DNA of 44,779 nucleotides. Source: Rhodoferax sp. GTDB lineage: Bacteria; Pseudomonadota; Gammaproteobacteria; Burkholderiales; Burkholderiaceae_C. Made by a program: the position numbers and the translations under genes. Within the stretch, counting starts at the first letter, position 1, and each line of letters starts with the position of its first letter. Of the stretch, positions 9,662 to 18,288 are shown in pieces. The stretch is from the NCBI RefSeq assembly GCF_025354435.1, contig NZ_JANXMU010000069.1:1-44779 (forward strand), given 5' to 3'. The notes under the pieces were generated by a model, which did not search any database, had not been told where the DNA came from, and saw only the letters and a list, made by a program, of their open reading frames with translations.

Positions 9662-10632
9662 CTAGGCTGCCCGTAGCGCCTTGCGGGGCTCAAACAACTG
9701 GCCGCTGGCGGTCAGTGCGCCGTCCTCGTGCAAGGCATGGATATACGCGGCCAGCCGTGTGCCCACGTATTCGGCCAGCTTGACGGGCACGGCATTGCCA
9801 ATCACTTGCTCCACGTCCGACTTGGTGCCGGGCAACTGGAAGCTGGCGGGAAAGGTCTGGATCAGCGCCCGCTCGGCCGTGGTCAGCGAGCGCAGCCCGT
9901 CGGTCACCGGCACCGGGTCGCCCGCGTGGCCGGGATAGCCTTTGGGAATGGGGCGGTTGACTCCCCGGATGGTGGGGCTGGGCTCGTCGATGCTGAAAAC
10001 ACCCCGGCGCGCATAAGAACGCGGGTGGCGGTAGTAGTGCTCAAACGGCAGGCGGTTGCAAAAATACTGGCGCAAGGTCACCGGCTTTTCGCTCAGCCCG
10101 GCTTGCAGCGCATCGTCTAAAAAACCATCTTTGCCGCCCAATTGCCCGATGACGATCAGCCGCTTGCGGGACTGGGGTGCGCCGCAATGGGCTGCATTCA
10201 GTAGCTGGATGGTCAGGCCGTAGTTGGCGCGCTTGAACACGTCCAGCGCCACTTTGAAGGCCTTGGAGCTGGCTGCACGGGCCACGTTTTCCATCACAAA
10301 AAACTGTGGCCGGTAGCTGGAGATGACATTGGCGAAATGGATGGTCAGCGATGCCCGCCCGCCACCTTCGTCGCGCTTGCCCGCGCTGGAGAAATCTTGG
10401 CACGGCGGGCCACCCACCACGATCTCGGGTCGGTAGCTGTCCAGCAGTTGCAGAGTGGCCAGCTCGTCGGATAGGTCCAGCTCCACGGCATCGTGGTCGG
10501 GAAAGTTGGCGCGGTACACGGCCAGTGCGGGCTGCCAGTTCTCTACCGCGCAGACCATGTCGAAGCCCGCCTGCTGCAGGCCCAGGCTGAGGCCGCCGCC
10601 ACCGGCAAAAAATCAACCGTGCGCAGCTGCAT
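9662..10632 (-). pseudogene. DNA (cytosine-5) methyltransferase, frameshifted near N-terminus
   Basis: The C5-methyltransferase motifs are all visible: catalytic GGPPCQDFS, MENV, QSRKRLIVIG, LTTAERALIQTFP and GNAVP near the end. The expected start is ATG 10632 (MQLRTVDF), but the frame breaks at a run of six bases (10607-10612, T6 on the coding strand). One more T would give VDFFAGGGGLSLGL, the SAM-binding motif I. As written, the continuous frame downstream begins only after motif I, so the product would be inactive. The intact gene would encode 323 residues. Its start overlaps the end of the upstream endonuclease gene by 20 bases. Together they form a type II restriction-modification unit, probably 5mC within a GC-rich site. 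The deletion may be real decay or a homopolymer sequencing error. Confidence 0.8.
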
Positions 10633-11709
10633 GGGGGTCTCCAAACAAGTCGGTAGAGAAGTACAAGATGGCATCAAAACGCCGCTCGGGGCTGAGGAAC
10701 TTTTGTCCACCACCAAGGATGATGTGCTGGATTTCGTCCCGTGCAATGGCCGGTTTGACCAGCCGGGCGCAGGCCATCAGCTCGCGCGAGCGGGTGCCCG
10801 ACATGGCGAATTCTTTGTCGTTCTGGTTGTCGAAGGTCATACCGTCGAAGATGGGGGCCTGGAACACCTTTTCGTCCTTGGAGCGCTCGTATAAAAACCG
10901 CGCCAACCGCAGGGCAGCGCGGGCGTAACGAGAGATAGAAGTGGTGTCGGGCGGCTTGCGGGCCGAATCCAAGAACAAATGGGTCAGCCCAAAGTCGCTC
11001 CACACAAAGATGTCCAGACAGTGCTCGGCCAGCACCGGTGACTTGCCCACGGTTTTCCAGATCGGCTGCATTAGCAATGGCGATTGCAAATGCTTGAACT
11101 CGGTCAAAAACAGCTCCAACGCAGCGACGGCCCGGGGGGTGATTTGCACCATTTCGGCTTTGCTGTCCCAGTTGCGGACGCGGGCAAACACGGGCTCGAA
11201 AATCTCACGGACCCGGCTGCGGTACGGATCCACCGCCAACGCCATCGACAAAGCCATGTAGCGCACGGTGGCAGAGCGGATCACCAGCTCGGCACCGTAT
11301 TTGTCTTCACTCAGGGATTCGGTGGTGTTGTCGGGCAGCGTGGTGAGCTTGACCTCGATAGGACGGATCTGCCGCACCGGGTCGCCCGCCCCACTACCAG
11401 GTCGATCGCGGGCAGCTCGTCGTGGACGAAAGAACGGAAATGGTCAAACCGTGCCTCGAACGCGAAGTGGAGTTGCTCGTTCGGCAAAGTGCTGCCAAAC
11501 AACTTTTCCACATCCAGCTCACCGACTTCGGTTTTACCCGTGTCTTTGAACTGCACATATACCAGCGGCAACTGCCGGGACCGCATGTAACAGGCCAGCG
11601 CCACGGGGAAAGCCGAGTTAAATTGGTTCTTGCCCCAGTAGTACGGGCCGGCAAAGTTCCGGTTGCTGCGGGAAATGCCGAAAAGAGAGGGACTGATGAG
11701 CTGGGACAT
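10613..11709 (-). pseudogene. HindVP-like type II restriction endonuclease, frameshifted
   Basis: Starts at ATG 11709 (MSQLISPSLFGISRSNRNF). The first frame carries PYYWGKNQFNSAFPVALACY and FVHDELPAIDLVVG; the second continues with IRPIEVKLTTLPDNTT and ends at 10613. The PYYWGKNQFNS and EVKLTTLPDNTT blocks are, as I recall, hallmarks of the HindVP family (recognition site GRCGYC in the founding member). IDLVV...EVK forms a PD-ExK-like nuclease core. The frames join if one base is restored in the C4 run at 11389-11392 (G on the coding strand), giving about 365 residues. The break falls exactly between the Asp and the Glu-Val-Lys of the active site, so the product as written is dead. Confidence 0.75.
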
Positions 11710-11746
11710 GCTGCTATTTTATACAGTGTTTACGCAAATCCAAGGC

Positions 11747-12667
11747 TCAGCCCAAGGCGTAGCTCCCCACCACCCCCACGAACACCGCACACCCTACCCA
11801 GTGGTTCAGCCGAAAGGCTTTGAAGCAGCCATCGCGGCCCCGGTGGCGGATCAGGGTCCAGTGCCACAGGGCTTGCAGGGCGGCCCCACCAATTGCTATG
11901 TAAAAAAAAGCACTTAGCGCATATGGAATAAGCGCCACCACCCAAATAAGCATAAAAATGGTGTAGAAGGCCATGACCCCGGCCACGTCGAAACGGCCCA
12001 GCGTGATGGCCGAGGTTTTCATGCCGATCTTCAGGTCGTCGTCGCGGTCCACCATAGCGTATTCGGTGTCGTAGGCCAGCACCCAGAACAGGTTGCCCAG
12101 CAGCAATACCCAGGCCACGGACGGCACGCTGGCCGCCAGCTTGGCCAGCGAAAAATCGGCCCATCCGGCGGCAGACAGCACCTGCCACGGCGGCCCGCCC
12201 TGCACGGCGGCGAAGGCCATGGGGATGCCAAAGCTGAAGGCCACGCCCAGCACCGCCTGCGGCATGGACACATAGCGCTTGGCGTACGGGTAGACCACGG
12301 CCACGGCCAGCGCGGCGAACGACCAGACCACGGTGGCTGCGTTGGTGGTCAACACCAGCGCAAACGCGGCCAGGGCCAGCAGCGCGCCAAAGCGCAAGGC
12401 CGCCCCCACCGACAGCGCGCCACTGGTCACCGGGCGCTGGGCGGTGCGCTTGACGTGCTTGTCGAATTCGCGGTCGGCCACGTCGTTCAGGCAACAACCC
12501 GCGCTGCGCATCAGGATGGTGCCCAGGGTGAACACCAGCAGCAGGTGCCAGCCGGGGAAGCCGCCAGAGGCGATCCACAGCGCGCTGAGCGTGGGCCAGA
12601 GCAAGAGCAGCCACCCGGCGGGGCGGTCCCAGCGAATAAGCTGCAAATAAAGACGGGAATATTTCAT
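11747..12667 (-). CDS. ubiA: 4-hydroxybenzoate polyprenyltransferase
   Basis: 306 residues from ATG 12667 (an in-frame TTG lies two codons upstream). It is a polytopic membrane enzyme that attaches the polyprenyl tail to 4-hydroxybenzoate in ubiquinone synthesis. Both Mg-diphosphate binding motifs are present: NDVADREFD near residue 72 and [13 protein letters not shown] near residue 200. [20 protein letters not shown] and [19 protein letters not shown] match UbiA termini. Codons for about residues 245-256 ([11 protein letters not shown]) coincide with a copy of the dispersed palindromic repeat, which replaces sequence in a membrane helix without breaking frame. The gene belongs to the conserved ubiA-oxyR-recG neighbourhood of Burkholderiales. 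Confidence 0.95.
   Translation of the reverse strand: MKYSRLYLQLIRWDRPAGWLLLLWPTLSALWIASGGFPGWHLLLVFTLGTILMRSAGCCLNDVADREFDKHVKRTAQRPVTSGALSVGAALRFGALLALAAFALVLTTNAATVVWSFAALAVAVVYPYAKRYVSMPQAVLGVAFSFGIPMAFAAVQGGPPWQVLSAAGWADFSLAKLAASVPSVAWVLLLGNLFWVLAYDTEYAMVDRDDDLKIGMKTSAITLGRFDVAGVMAFYTIFMLIWVVALIPYALSAFFYIAIGGAALQALWHWTLIRHRGRDGCFKAFRLNHWVGCAVFVGVVGSYALG
11901..11935 (-). repeat. Repeat right-half inside ubiA
   Basis: On the coding strand this reads GCGCTTATTCCATATGCGCTAAGTGC followed by a T run. It shares GCG-N2-T-N-TTCCATATGC-N-CTA with the copy at 12672-12728. The left half is not recognisable. It is read in frame in ubiA. Confidence 0.5.
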
Positions 12668-12671
12668 AGTC

Positions 12672-12728
12672 AAACAGGCCTCTAGTGCATATGGAACATA
12701 CGCTAGAAGCTATTATTTAAATAGCAAA
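12672..12728 (-). repeat. Dispersed palindromic repeat, copy 2 (between ubiA and peroxidase)
   Basis: On the minus strand: TTTGCTA-N9-TAGCTTCTAGCG, then GTATGTTCCATATGC, then CTAGAGGCCTGTTTGACTA. The tail matches the copy inside recG (GGAGGCCTGTTTGGCTTA). It fills most of the gap between the peroxidase and ubiA. Confidence 0.75.
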
Positions 12729-12732
12729 TGAC

Positions 12733-13650
12733 TTACAGGCCCAACTGGCGTAAATCCAGTTGACCGCCACGCACCGGTGGGCACCACAGGTAGGCCCCGG
12801 TGACGGGCTTGGAATAGGTAAACGTGGCATCCACAATACCGTCCTCTTGCCCAGCCATACGGCGCATCTGGGCTTCGAAAGCGTTCAGGGTCGCACCAAA
12901 GGCCACAAAGAACAGGCCGCACTGGTGGCCCACGGCCCAAGGCAGGCTGCGGCGCAGCACAAAGGCTTCGGGGCTGAAACTTTCTTGCGCGGTGCGTTTC
13001 ACGTGGGCGGATGCGGGGGCATCTTCCAGCTCTTCGTTGTCGCTCATGCGGCGTCCCATGGCGTTGTCTTGGCCCTGGGTGCCCAGCGCGTCGAAGGCAT
13101 CCAGGTTGTGCACCCACTGCTGGATGGCGACGAAGCTGGAGCCGGCCATGCCCTCAGGCGCGTCGTGCACCAGGGCGGCGGCTTCGGCCTCGTCGCCCTC
13201 GGGGTTCTCGGTGCCGTCTTCAAAGCCGATCAGGTCGCGGTCGTGCGCGGCGGCAGGGTCGCCGTGGCGAAAGCCGTCCAGCACGCGGTCAAGGTGGAAG
13301 GCCGGGGCCAGGGCTTTCTCAACGCGGCGGGCGTGCAGCACCACCTCGCCCTGGGCCGCTCCGCGCACCCAGCACCACAGGGCTACCGGGGTGCTGGGCA
13401 CCTGCACGCCGTGGCCGGAAAAGTCGGGCATGGTGCGCAGACCGGGGATGTCGGCCCCCAAGGTGTGCGCCAGCGTGGGGCCGATGCCAACGACGACCGA
13501 CTGACCGTCCACCGACGCGGCCAGCTGCTGCAAAGCCGCACCCACAGCGGCGGGTGTGGCCCCGGCGGTGGGGGATAAAAACAGATAGCGCCCATGGGCG
13601 GGTACAGATTCCAAAATGCCGGGTTGCGCAAACTTCACACAGATCTCCAC
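12733..13650 (-). CDS. yfeX: DyP-type heme peroxidase, YfeX-like (class B)
   Basis: 305 residues from GTG 13650. The DyP GxxDG motif appears as GFEDGTENP with catalytic Asp near residue 143, the proximal heme ligand is His in SAHVKRT near residue 216, and a distal Arg lies in VLRRSLPW near residue 232. Numbering and context match E. coli YfeX closely. There is no signal peptide, so it is cytosolic. DyP peroxidases reduce hydrogen peroxide with a broad range of electron donors; YfeX-type members oxidise porphyrinogens. The gene begins four bases after the oxyR stop codon, so it is almost certainly co-transcribed with oxyR, linking it to the peroxide response. The symbol reflects similarity, not proven equivalence. 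Confidence 0.9.
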   Translation of the reverse strand: MEICVKFAQPGILESVPAHGRYLFLSPTAGATPAAVGAALQQLAASVDGQSVVVGIGPTLAHTLGADIPGLRTMPDFSGHGVQVPSTPVALWCWVRGAAQGEVVLHARRVEKALAPAFHLDRVLDGFRHGDPAAAHDRDLIGFEDGTENPEGDEAEAAALVHDAPEGMAGSSFVAIQQWVHNLDAFDALGTQGQDNAMGRRMSDNEELEDAPASAHVKRTAQESFSPEAFVLRRSLPWAVGHQCGLFFVAFGATLNAFEAQMRRMAGQEDGIVDATFTYSKPVTGAYLWCPPVRGGQLDLRQLGL

Positions 13651-13654
13651 AAGT

Positions 13655-14608
13655 TCAAGAAAGACGTTTCACACCCGGTAGCTCGCAAGCGTAGATGGCG
13701 TTACGCAGGGCGGCAATCGCCTCGTAGCGGGTAAAACTGCGCCGCCAGGCCAGCACCACGCGGCGCATGGGCGACTCGCCGTCGAACGGCAAATAGCGCA
13801 CGTAGGGGTCGTCGTCGCGGGCACGTTTGGGCTTGGCGGCCAGGGCGGACTTGGGCACGCTCAGGCGCGGCACCAGGGTGATGCCCATGCCCGCGGCCAC
13901 CATGTGCTTGATGGTTTCCAGCGACGAGCCTTCAAAGCTCTTGCGGATGCCCTCGGCCCCGCTGGAGAAGCGGGCGAATTCAGGGCAGACCTCCAGCACG
14001 TGGTCGCGGAAGCAGTGGCCATTGCCCAGCAGCAGCAAGGTCTCGGCCTTGAGCTGCTCGGAGGTGACGCTGGTCTGCGCAGCCAGCGGGTGGTTGGTGG
14101 GCACGGCGACCATGAAAGGCTCGTCGTACAGCGCAGCCACGGCCAGGCCGGTGTCGGGGAAGGGCTCGGCCATGATGGCGCAGTCGATCTCGCCCATGCG
14201 CAGCATTTCCAGCAGCTTGACGGTGAAGTTCTCTTGCAGCATCAGCGGCATTTGCGGCGTGCGGCTGATCACCTGGCGCACCAGATCGGGCAGCAGGTAG
14301 GGGGCGATGGTGTAGATGATGCCCAGGCGCAGCGCGCCGCCCAAGGGGTCTTTGCCGCGCTGGGCAATTTCTTTGATGGCGGCGGCCTGCTCCAGCACGC
14401 TTTGCGCCTGGCGCACGATTTCTTCGCCCAGTGGGGTGATGGTGACTTCGTTGGCGCTGCGCTCGAAGAGCTTCACGTCCAGCTCCTCTTCGAGCTTCTT
14501 GATGGCCACCGACAGCGTGGGCTGCGACACAAAGCAGGCTTCGGCCGCCTTGCCAAAGTGCCGCTCGCGGGCCACAGCCACGATGTATTTGAGTTCGGTG
14601 AGGGTCAT
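13655..14608 (-). CDS. oxyR: Hydrogen-peroxide-sensing LysR regulator OxyR
   Basis: 317 residues. It has an N-terminal LysR helix-turn-helix (MTLTELKYIVAVARERHFGKAA, VSQPTLSVAIKKLEEEL) and a C-terminal sensor with the two redox cysteines at exactly positions 199 and 208 (GHCFRDHVLEVC), the numbering of E. coli OxyR. Peroxide forms a disulfide between them and switches the tetramer to an activator of antioxidant genes. RSANEVTITPLGEEI and LLLGNGHC are family signatures. A DyP peroxidase gene follows after four bases. The short gap to the upstream lipoprotein gene (14609-14651) suggests readthrough or a promoter inside that gene. Confidence 0.96.
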   Translation of the reverse strand: MTLTELKYIVAVARERHFGKAAEACFVSQPTLSVAIKKLEEELDVKLFERSANEVTITPLGEEIVRQAQSVLEQAAAIKEIAQRGKDPLGGALRLGIIYTIAPYLLPDLVRQVISRTPQMPLMLQENFTVKLLEMLRMGEIDCAIMAEPFPDTGLAVAALYDEPFMVAVPTNHPLAAQTSVTSEQLKAETLLLLGNGHCFRDHVLEVCPEFARFSSGAEGIRKSFEGSSLETIKHMVAAGMGITLVPRLSVPKSALAAKPKRARDDDPYVRYLPFDGESPMRRVVLAWRRSFTRYEAIAALRNAIYACELPGVKRLS

Positions 14609-14651
14609 GGGCGCTATTGTCTACCCGCTACAGCCGCAGGAACAAGCCAGC

Positions 14652-14807
14652 TCAATCTGGCAGCACCGCGCCCACCACCGCCCCGGTGGCCTTGACCCCG
14701 GTTTTGACAATCACCGCCCCGGTGGTGACCACCGCGTCGGCCACCGCGATCACGGCGCAGCCGCTGCAGACCCAGGCCACACAAGCCACCAGCACCAGTA
14801 CACGCAT
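14652..14807 (-). CDS. Small comamonad-type lipoprotein
   Basis: 51 residues from ATG 14807, preceded by GGAAG; the frame runs upstream to 14840 but the signal sequence starts at MRVLVLVACV. The lipobox VCSGC places the mature Cys near residue 17, and the mature part is a short Val/Ala/Thr-rich stretch (DAVVTTGAVIVKTGVKA). It resembles the NF038104-type small lipoproteins I know from Comamonadaceae. It is probably anchored in the outer or inner membrane; its function is unknown. Confidence 0.7.
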   Translation of the reverse strand: MRVLVLVACVAWVCSGCAVIAVADAVVTTGAVIVKTGVKATGAVVGAVLPD

Positions 14808-14861
14808 AACCGACCTTCTTCCTTGCAAGTAAGGCCGCATCTTACCGGTGGCTGGGCTGGC

Positions 14862-16808
14862 TCAGGAGACGATGCGCAACTGCACCTGGTTGCCGGGGTA
14901 GACCGGGGTGACCGTGTGGCCATCCACCGTGATGCTGCTGAACGTGCCGTGCACACGGCCCGCGCGCAACACCGTCAGCACCGTGCCCACGGCAGGCTGG
15001 TAGCCAGTGGCGAAGCGGATGGTCAGCGCCCCGCCCAGGGTGGCGTCGTTGGCCACGGCTAGCGGGATCTGGTTGTCACTGCCTAGCACCAGTTGCAGCG
15101 TGCCACCGGTCTGGGTGTAGCGGGCCGCCAGGGCTAACTGGCTGACCGGGCGGATGCGCAGCACGCCACCGCTTTGGAACACGTCGCCGCTGCCAAACGC
15201 CGTGGCCGAAGTCCCTTCCAGCGTGCCCGCTTCCAGCACGGTGCCGCCGCTGTAGGTGTTGCTGCCGGTGAGCGTGAGCTCGCCGCTGCCGCGCTTGGTC
15301 AGCAGGCCTGCGCCCACGATGTTGTTCTGCCAGCTGTCCGAGGCGTTGAAGCCCAGCAGGCTGGTGTCCATGGTGACGGCCACGTCGCCGTCCAGGCGGG
15401 CATAGCCGTCGGCAGCGTCGAACAGGTTCAGGCGGCCCCAGCCTTCGGCATCGTCCAGCACCGGGTAGCCAGACGGCAGTGCGGTGGTCTTGAGCACCAC
15501 GCGGCGCTGGTCGGCGCTGAGGTAGGGCAGGCGGGTTTCCAGCAGCACCTCGGCCCCCTTGGGCACGGTGGCGGCTTTGGTGCTGTCGGCCATCTGCGTG
15601 AACCCGTAGGTCAGAGAGCGGCGGTAGTTGGCCTTGTTGGTGGCGTGGTCGGCAAAGCGGTCGGCGCTGCTGCTTTGCGCATGGGCGAAGGTGTTGAACG
15701 CGGCCGGGTCGGCTGCGCCCACGGCGGCCATCAGGGTGCTGCGCGCCTGGGCGGCAACCGCCACCCGGGTACCGCTGTTCATGCCGGCATACAGGCTGGC
15801 CGCGGCCACGGCCTGGCCCTGGATGCGCCCGCCCATCACGTCCATCGGGGAGTGCATGCCGGCCAGGATGCGGTTCTCACCCAGCTCACCGGCACGGGTC
15901 AGCAGTTCCTGGAAGCGCTCGGGCACCACATAGGCCATGGCCAGGCTGCGGCGCATGGCCTCGGCCGTGTGGCCGCTGACAAAGCCGCCGTCGGTCTTGG
16001 GCGTGCTGCTTTTGGCCGGTACCAGCGCGGGCACCACCTGCACGCTGCTGCTCCAACGCCAGGGGCGGGCGTATTTGTAGAAGCGCTTGGCGGGCTCGGT
16101 GGACCCGTTTTCGCCAATGTTGGACACCAGGTCCACCACCGGGCCGAAGTTCTGGGTGTTGGCACTGCCGCCCACACCCACGTCGTTGCCGGTGTCGTTG
16201 TAGAGCACCGTGGTGGCATCCGCCGCAATGCCGGTGATGGAGGTGGTTTGCTGCGACGCGGTGCGCCAGGCGCTGGTCAGCGGGCCCATGCCGTCGCTGA
16301 CGCTGTAGGCCTTGTTGCGCCGGTCGTCCAGGTGGGCCGCCAACTCCTGCGCCGGGGTGCGGTTGGCGGTGGCGGTGACGACGTACTGGATGTTGGCGGT
16401 ATGCACGGCGGCATTCAGCACTGTGCCGTCGGTGGAGTCCCCAGGAGTGCCCGACCAGAGCGAGGCCACTACCGCCGGAAAGCTGCCGCTGGCAGCAGCG
16501 GTGACACCCGCATCCACAACCAGACTGCTGGGCCGCCAGATGTCCAGAAAACCGGCTACCACGCGCACACCGGCGTTGGTGGCCAGGGTGGCGTAGCGGG
16601 CATCGCCGCGCTGGTTGCTGGCCACGTTGTCGACAAACGGGGGGACGGAAACGGCATCGGCCACGGCGGCGCTGTCCGCACGGCCCAGGCCGGTGGGCGC
16701 GGCGGGGGTGACCCACGGCGCATCGCTGCCGCCGCAACCGGCCAAAACGAATCCTGCGGTAATGGCTACACACAGGGCGCGGGGTAAATAAGGGAAAGAA
16801 GTCTGCAT
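14862..16808 (-). CDS. PAP2-type acid phosphatase lipoprotein with autotransporter-like beta-repeat tail
   Basis: 648 residues from ATG 16808 (the frame is open to 16949 but without a signal). The lipobox VLAGC gives a mature Cys near residue 24. The PAP2/class A phosphatase motifs are KRFYKYARP (KX6RP), VSGHTAEA (SGH) and [12 protein letters not shown] (RX5HX3D), so a vanadium-haloperoxidase-like phosphatase fold is likely, facing the periplasm or surface. After about residue 480 the sequence changes to a passenger-type beta-solenoid: [21 protein letters not shown] is the autotransporter-associated beta-strand repeat. No C-terminal beta-barrel is present; it ends shortly after [13 protein letters not shown]. 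Substrates are unknown. It is divergent from the HD-GYP gene. Confidence 0.85.
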   Translation of the reverse strand: MQTSFPYLPRALCVAITAGFVLAGCGGSDAPWVTPAAPTGLGRADSAAVADAVSVPPFVDNVASNQRGDARYATLATNAGVRVVAGFLDIWRPSSLVVDAGVTAAASGSFPAVVASLWSGTPGDSTDGTVLNAAVHTANIQYVVTATANRTPAQELAAHLDDRRNKAYSVSDGMGPLTSAWRTASQQTTSITGIAADATTVLYNDTGNDVGVGGSANTQNFGPVVDLVSNIGENGSTEPAKRFYKYARPWRWSSSVQVVPALVPAKSSTPKTDGGFVSGHTAEAMRRSLAMAYVVPERFQELLTRAGELGENRILAGMHSPMDVMGGRIQGQAVAAASLYAGMNSGTRVAVAAQARSTLMAAVGAADPAAFNTFAHAQSSSADRFADHATNKANYRRSLTYGFTQMADSTKAATVPKGAEVLLETRLPYLSADQRRVVLKTTALPSGYPVLDDAEGWGRLNLFDAADGYARLDGDVAVTMDTSLLGFNASDSWQNNIVGAGLLTKRGSGELTLTGSNTYSGGTVLEAGTLEGTSATAFGSGDVFQSGGVLRIRPVSQLALAARYTQTGGTLQLVLGSDNQIPLAVANDATLGGALTIRFATGYQPAVGTVLTVLRAGRVHGTFSSITVDGHTVTPVYPGNQVQLRIVS

Positions 16809-17052
16809 GGGGAAGTCATCAAAAAGACGTGGTGGCGACATGCCAGCCAGCGACCTTAATGAGGCGGCGTGACATGGTGATGACGTTTCACTGCGCCCAT
16901 CCGCAGCTTCTAAAATAGTAGCAATAAATGCTGAATGGAGCAGCACCAACTGCCATTTTTATACCTAATATGGAGGACGACTTGCCGCCTATTTATGCAT
17001 GAAAAACTGCATACTGCGCCATACTGGCCACACCCCCACCCCGCTGCGCACC

Positions 17053-18288
17053 ATGCTCAAACGTATCAGTGTTCAACACCTGACCCTCGGGATGCATATC
17101 GACGGGTTTTGTGCGCCTTGGATGGAGCATCCGTTCTGGCGCAACCACTTTGTCTTGACCGACCCACAAGATATCGTGCGGGTACGCGCCAGCACCGTGC
17201 AAGAGCTGTGGATCGACACCAGCAAGGGTTTGGACATTGCGCCCGAGGCAGCGCCACAAGCCTTGCCCGAGGTGGCCGTGGCCCCTATCACCGCGCCTGC
17301 CGCTGCCCCCACGCCACAGCGCGACACCACCCCCACCACCGCGGCCGTGGAGTACGCGCGTGCCGCCCAGATCTGCGCCAAAGCCAAGCAGGCCGTCACC
17401 ACCATGTTCCACGAAGCGCGGCTGGGCCAGATGGTGCAAACCGAGCTGGCTGAGCAACTGGTGCAGGAAATCACGGATTCGGTGATGCGCAACCCCAGCG
17501 CCATGGTCAGCCTGGCGCGCATCAAAACGGCGGACGACTACACCTACATGCATTCGGTGGCGGTGTGTGCACTTATGGTGGCGCTGGCGCTGCAGCTCAA
17601 GCTGGACGCGGCCCAGACCCGCTCGGCCGGTATGGGCGGGCTGCTGCACGACCTGGGCAAGGCGCTGATGCCGCTGGAAGTGCTGAACAAACCCGGCAAA
17701 CTGACCGATGCCGAGTTCACCCTCATCAAAGCCCACCCCACCAAGGGCCACATGCTGCTGGTCGAATGCCTGACGGACGACCCGGCGGTGCTGGACATCA
17801 TGCTGCACCACCACGAAAGAACCGACGGCTCCGGCTACCCCAACGGGCAATCGGGCGATGGCATCAGCCTGCTGGCCAAAATGGGCGCGGTGTGTGATGT
17901 GTACGACGCGATCTCCTCCGACCGGCCCTACAAGAAAGGCTGGGACCCGGCCGAATCGCTGAAGAAAATGGCCGAATGGACCCACGGCCACCTCGACACC
18001 CAGGTGTTCCACGCCTTCGTCAGAAGCATGGGCATCTACCCCACGGGATCGCTGGTGCGGCTGGCCAGCGGACGCATTGCCGTGGTCACCGGGCAAAGCA
18101 CGAGCACCCTGCTCAAGCCCATCGTCAAAGTGTTCTTTTCGACCAAGTCCGACATGCGCATCCCGCCGGTGGTGGTCGATCTATCGGCACCCGACTGCAC
18201 AGACAAGATCACCGGGCGCGAGGACCCGGCGTATTGGCGCTTTCCAGACCTGAACCAGCTGTGGTCGGGGCTGGGGCCGCTGAGCTAG
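17053..18288 (+). CDS. HD-GYP cyclic-di-GMP phosphodiesterase with DUF3391 N-terminus (copy 1)
   Basis: 411 residues; the start MLKRISVQHLTLGMHIDGF was chosen because the paralogue at 20577 starts identically. Residues 1-60 form the DUF3391 domain (GMHIDGFCAPWMEHPFWRNHFVL). The HD-GYP domain shows HSVAVCALM near 167, HDLGK near 199, HHHERTDGSGYP near 254 and KMGAVCDVYDAISSDRPYK. These are the metal and c-di-GMP binding residues, so it should hydrolyse c-di-GMP. There is no membrane segment. Its TAG overlaps the stop codon of recG on the other strand (CTAG at 18285-18288). It differs from copy 2 mainly in the Pro/Ala-rich linker around residues 75-105. Confidence 0.92.
   Translation: MLKRISVQHLTLGMHIDGFCAPWMEHPFWRNHFVLTDPQDIVRVRASTVQELWIDTSKGLDIAPEAAPQALPEVAVAPITAPAAAPTPQRDTTPTTAAVEYARAAQICAKAKQAVTTMFHEARLGQMVQTELAEQLVQEITDSVMRNPSAMVSLARIKTADDYTYMHSVAVCALMVALALQLKLDAAQTRSAGMGGLLHDLGKALMPLEVLNKPGKLTDAEFTLIKAHPTKGHMLLVECLTDDPAVLDIMLHHHERTDGSGYPNGQSGDGISLLAKMGAVCDVYDAISSDRPYKKGWDPAESLKKMAEWTHGHLDTQVFHAFVRSMGIYPTGSLVRLASGRIAVVTGQSTSTLLKPIVKVFFSTKSDMRIPPVVVDLSAPDCTDKITGREDPAYWRFPDLNQLWSGLGPLS

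Noticed and set aside
15174-16787. Long open frame on the plus strand opposite the PAP2 gene
   Set aside because: High GC third positions create long antisense open frames. It has no family motifs and the minus strand encodes a complete recognised protein. The same applies to long antisense frames opposite the alpha-glucosidase (6623-8119), the CHAT gene (27635-29104) and the SBP gene (5211-6455).
16809-17052. Promoter search in the divergent PAP2/HD-GYP gap
   Set aside because: AT-rich patches are present but no -35/-10 pair with acceptable spacing could be identified with confidence.
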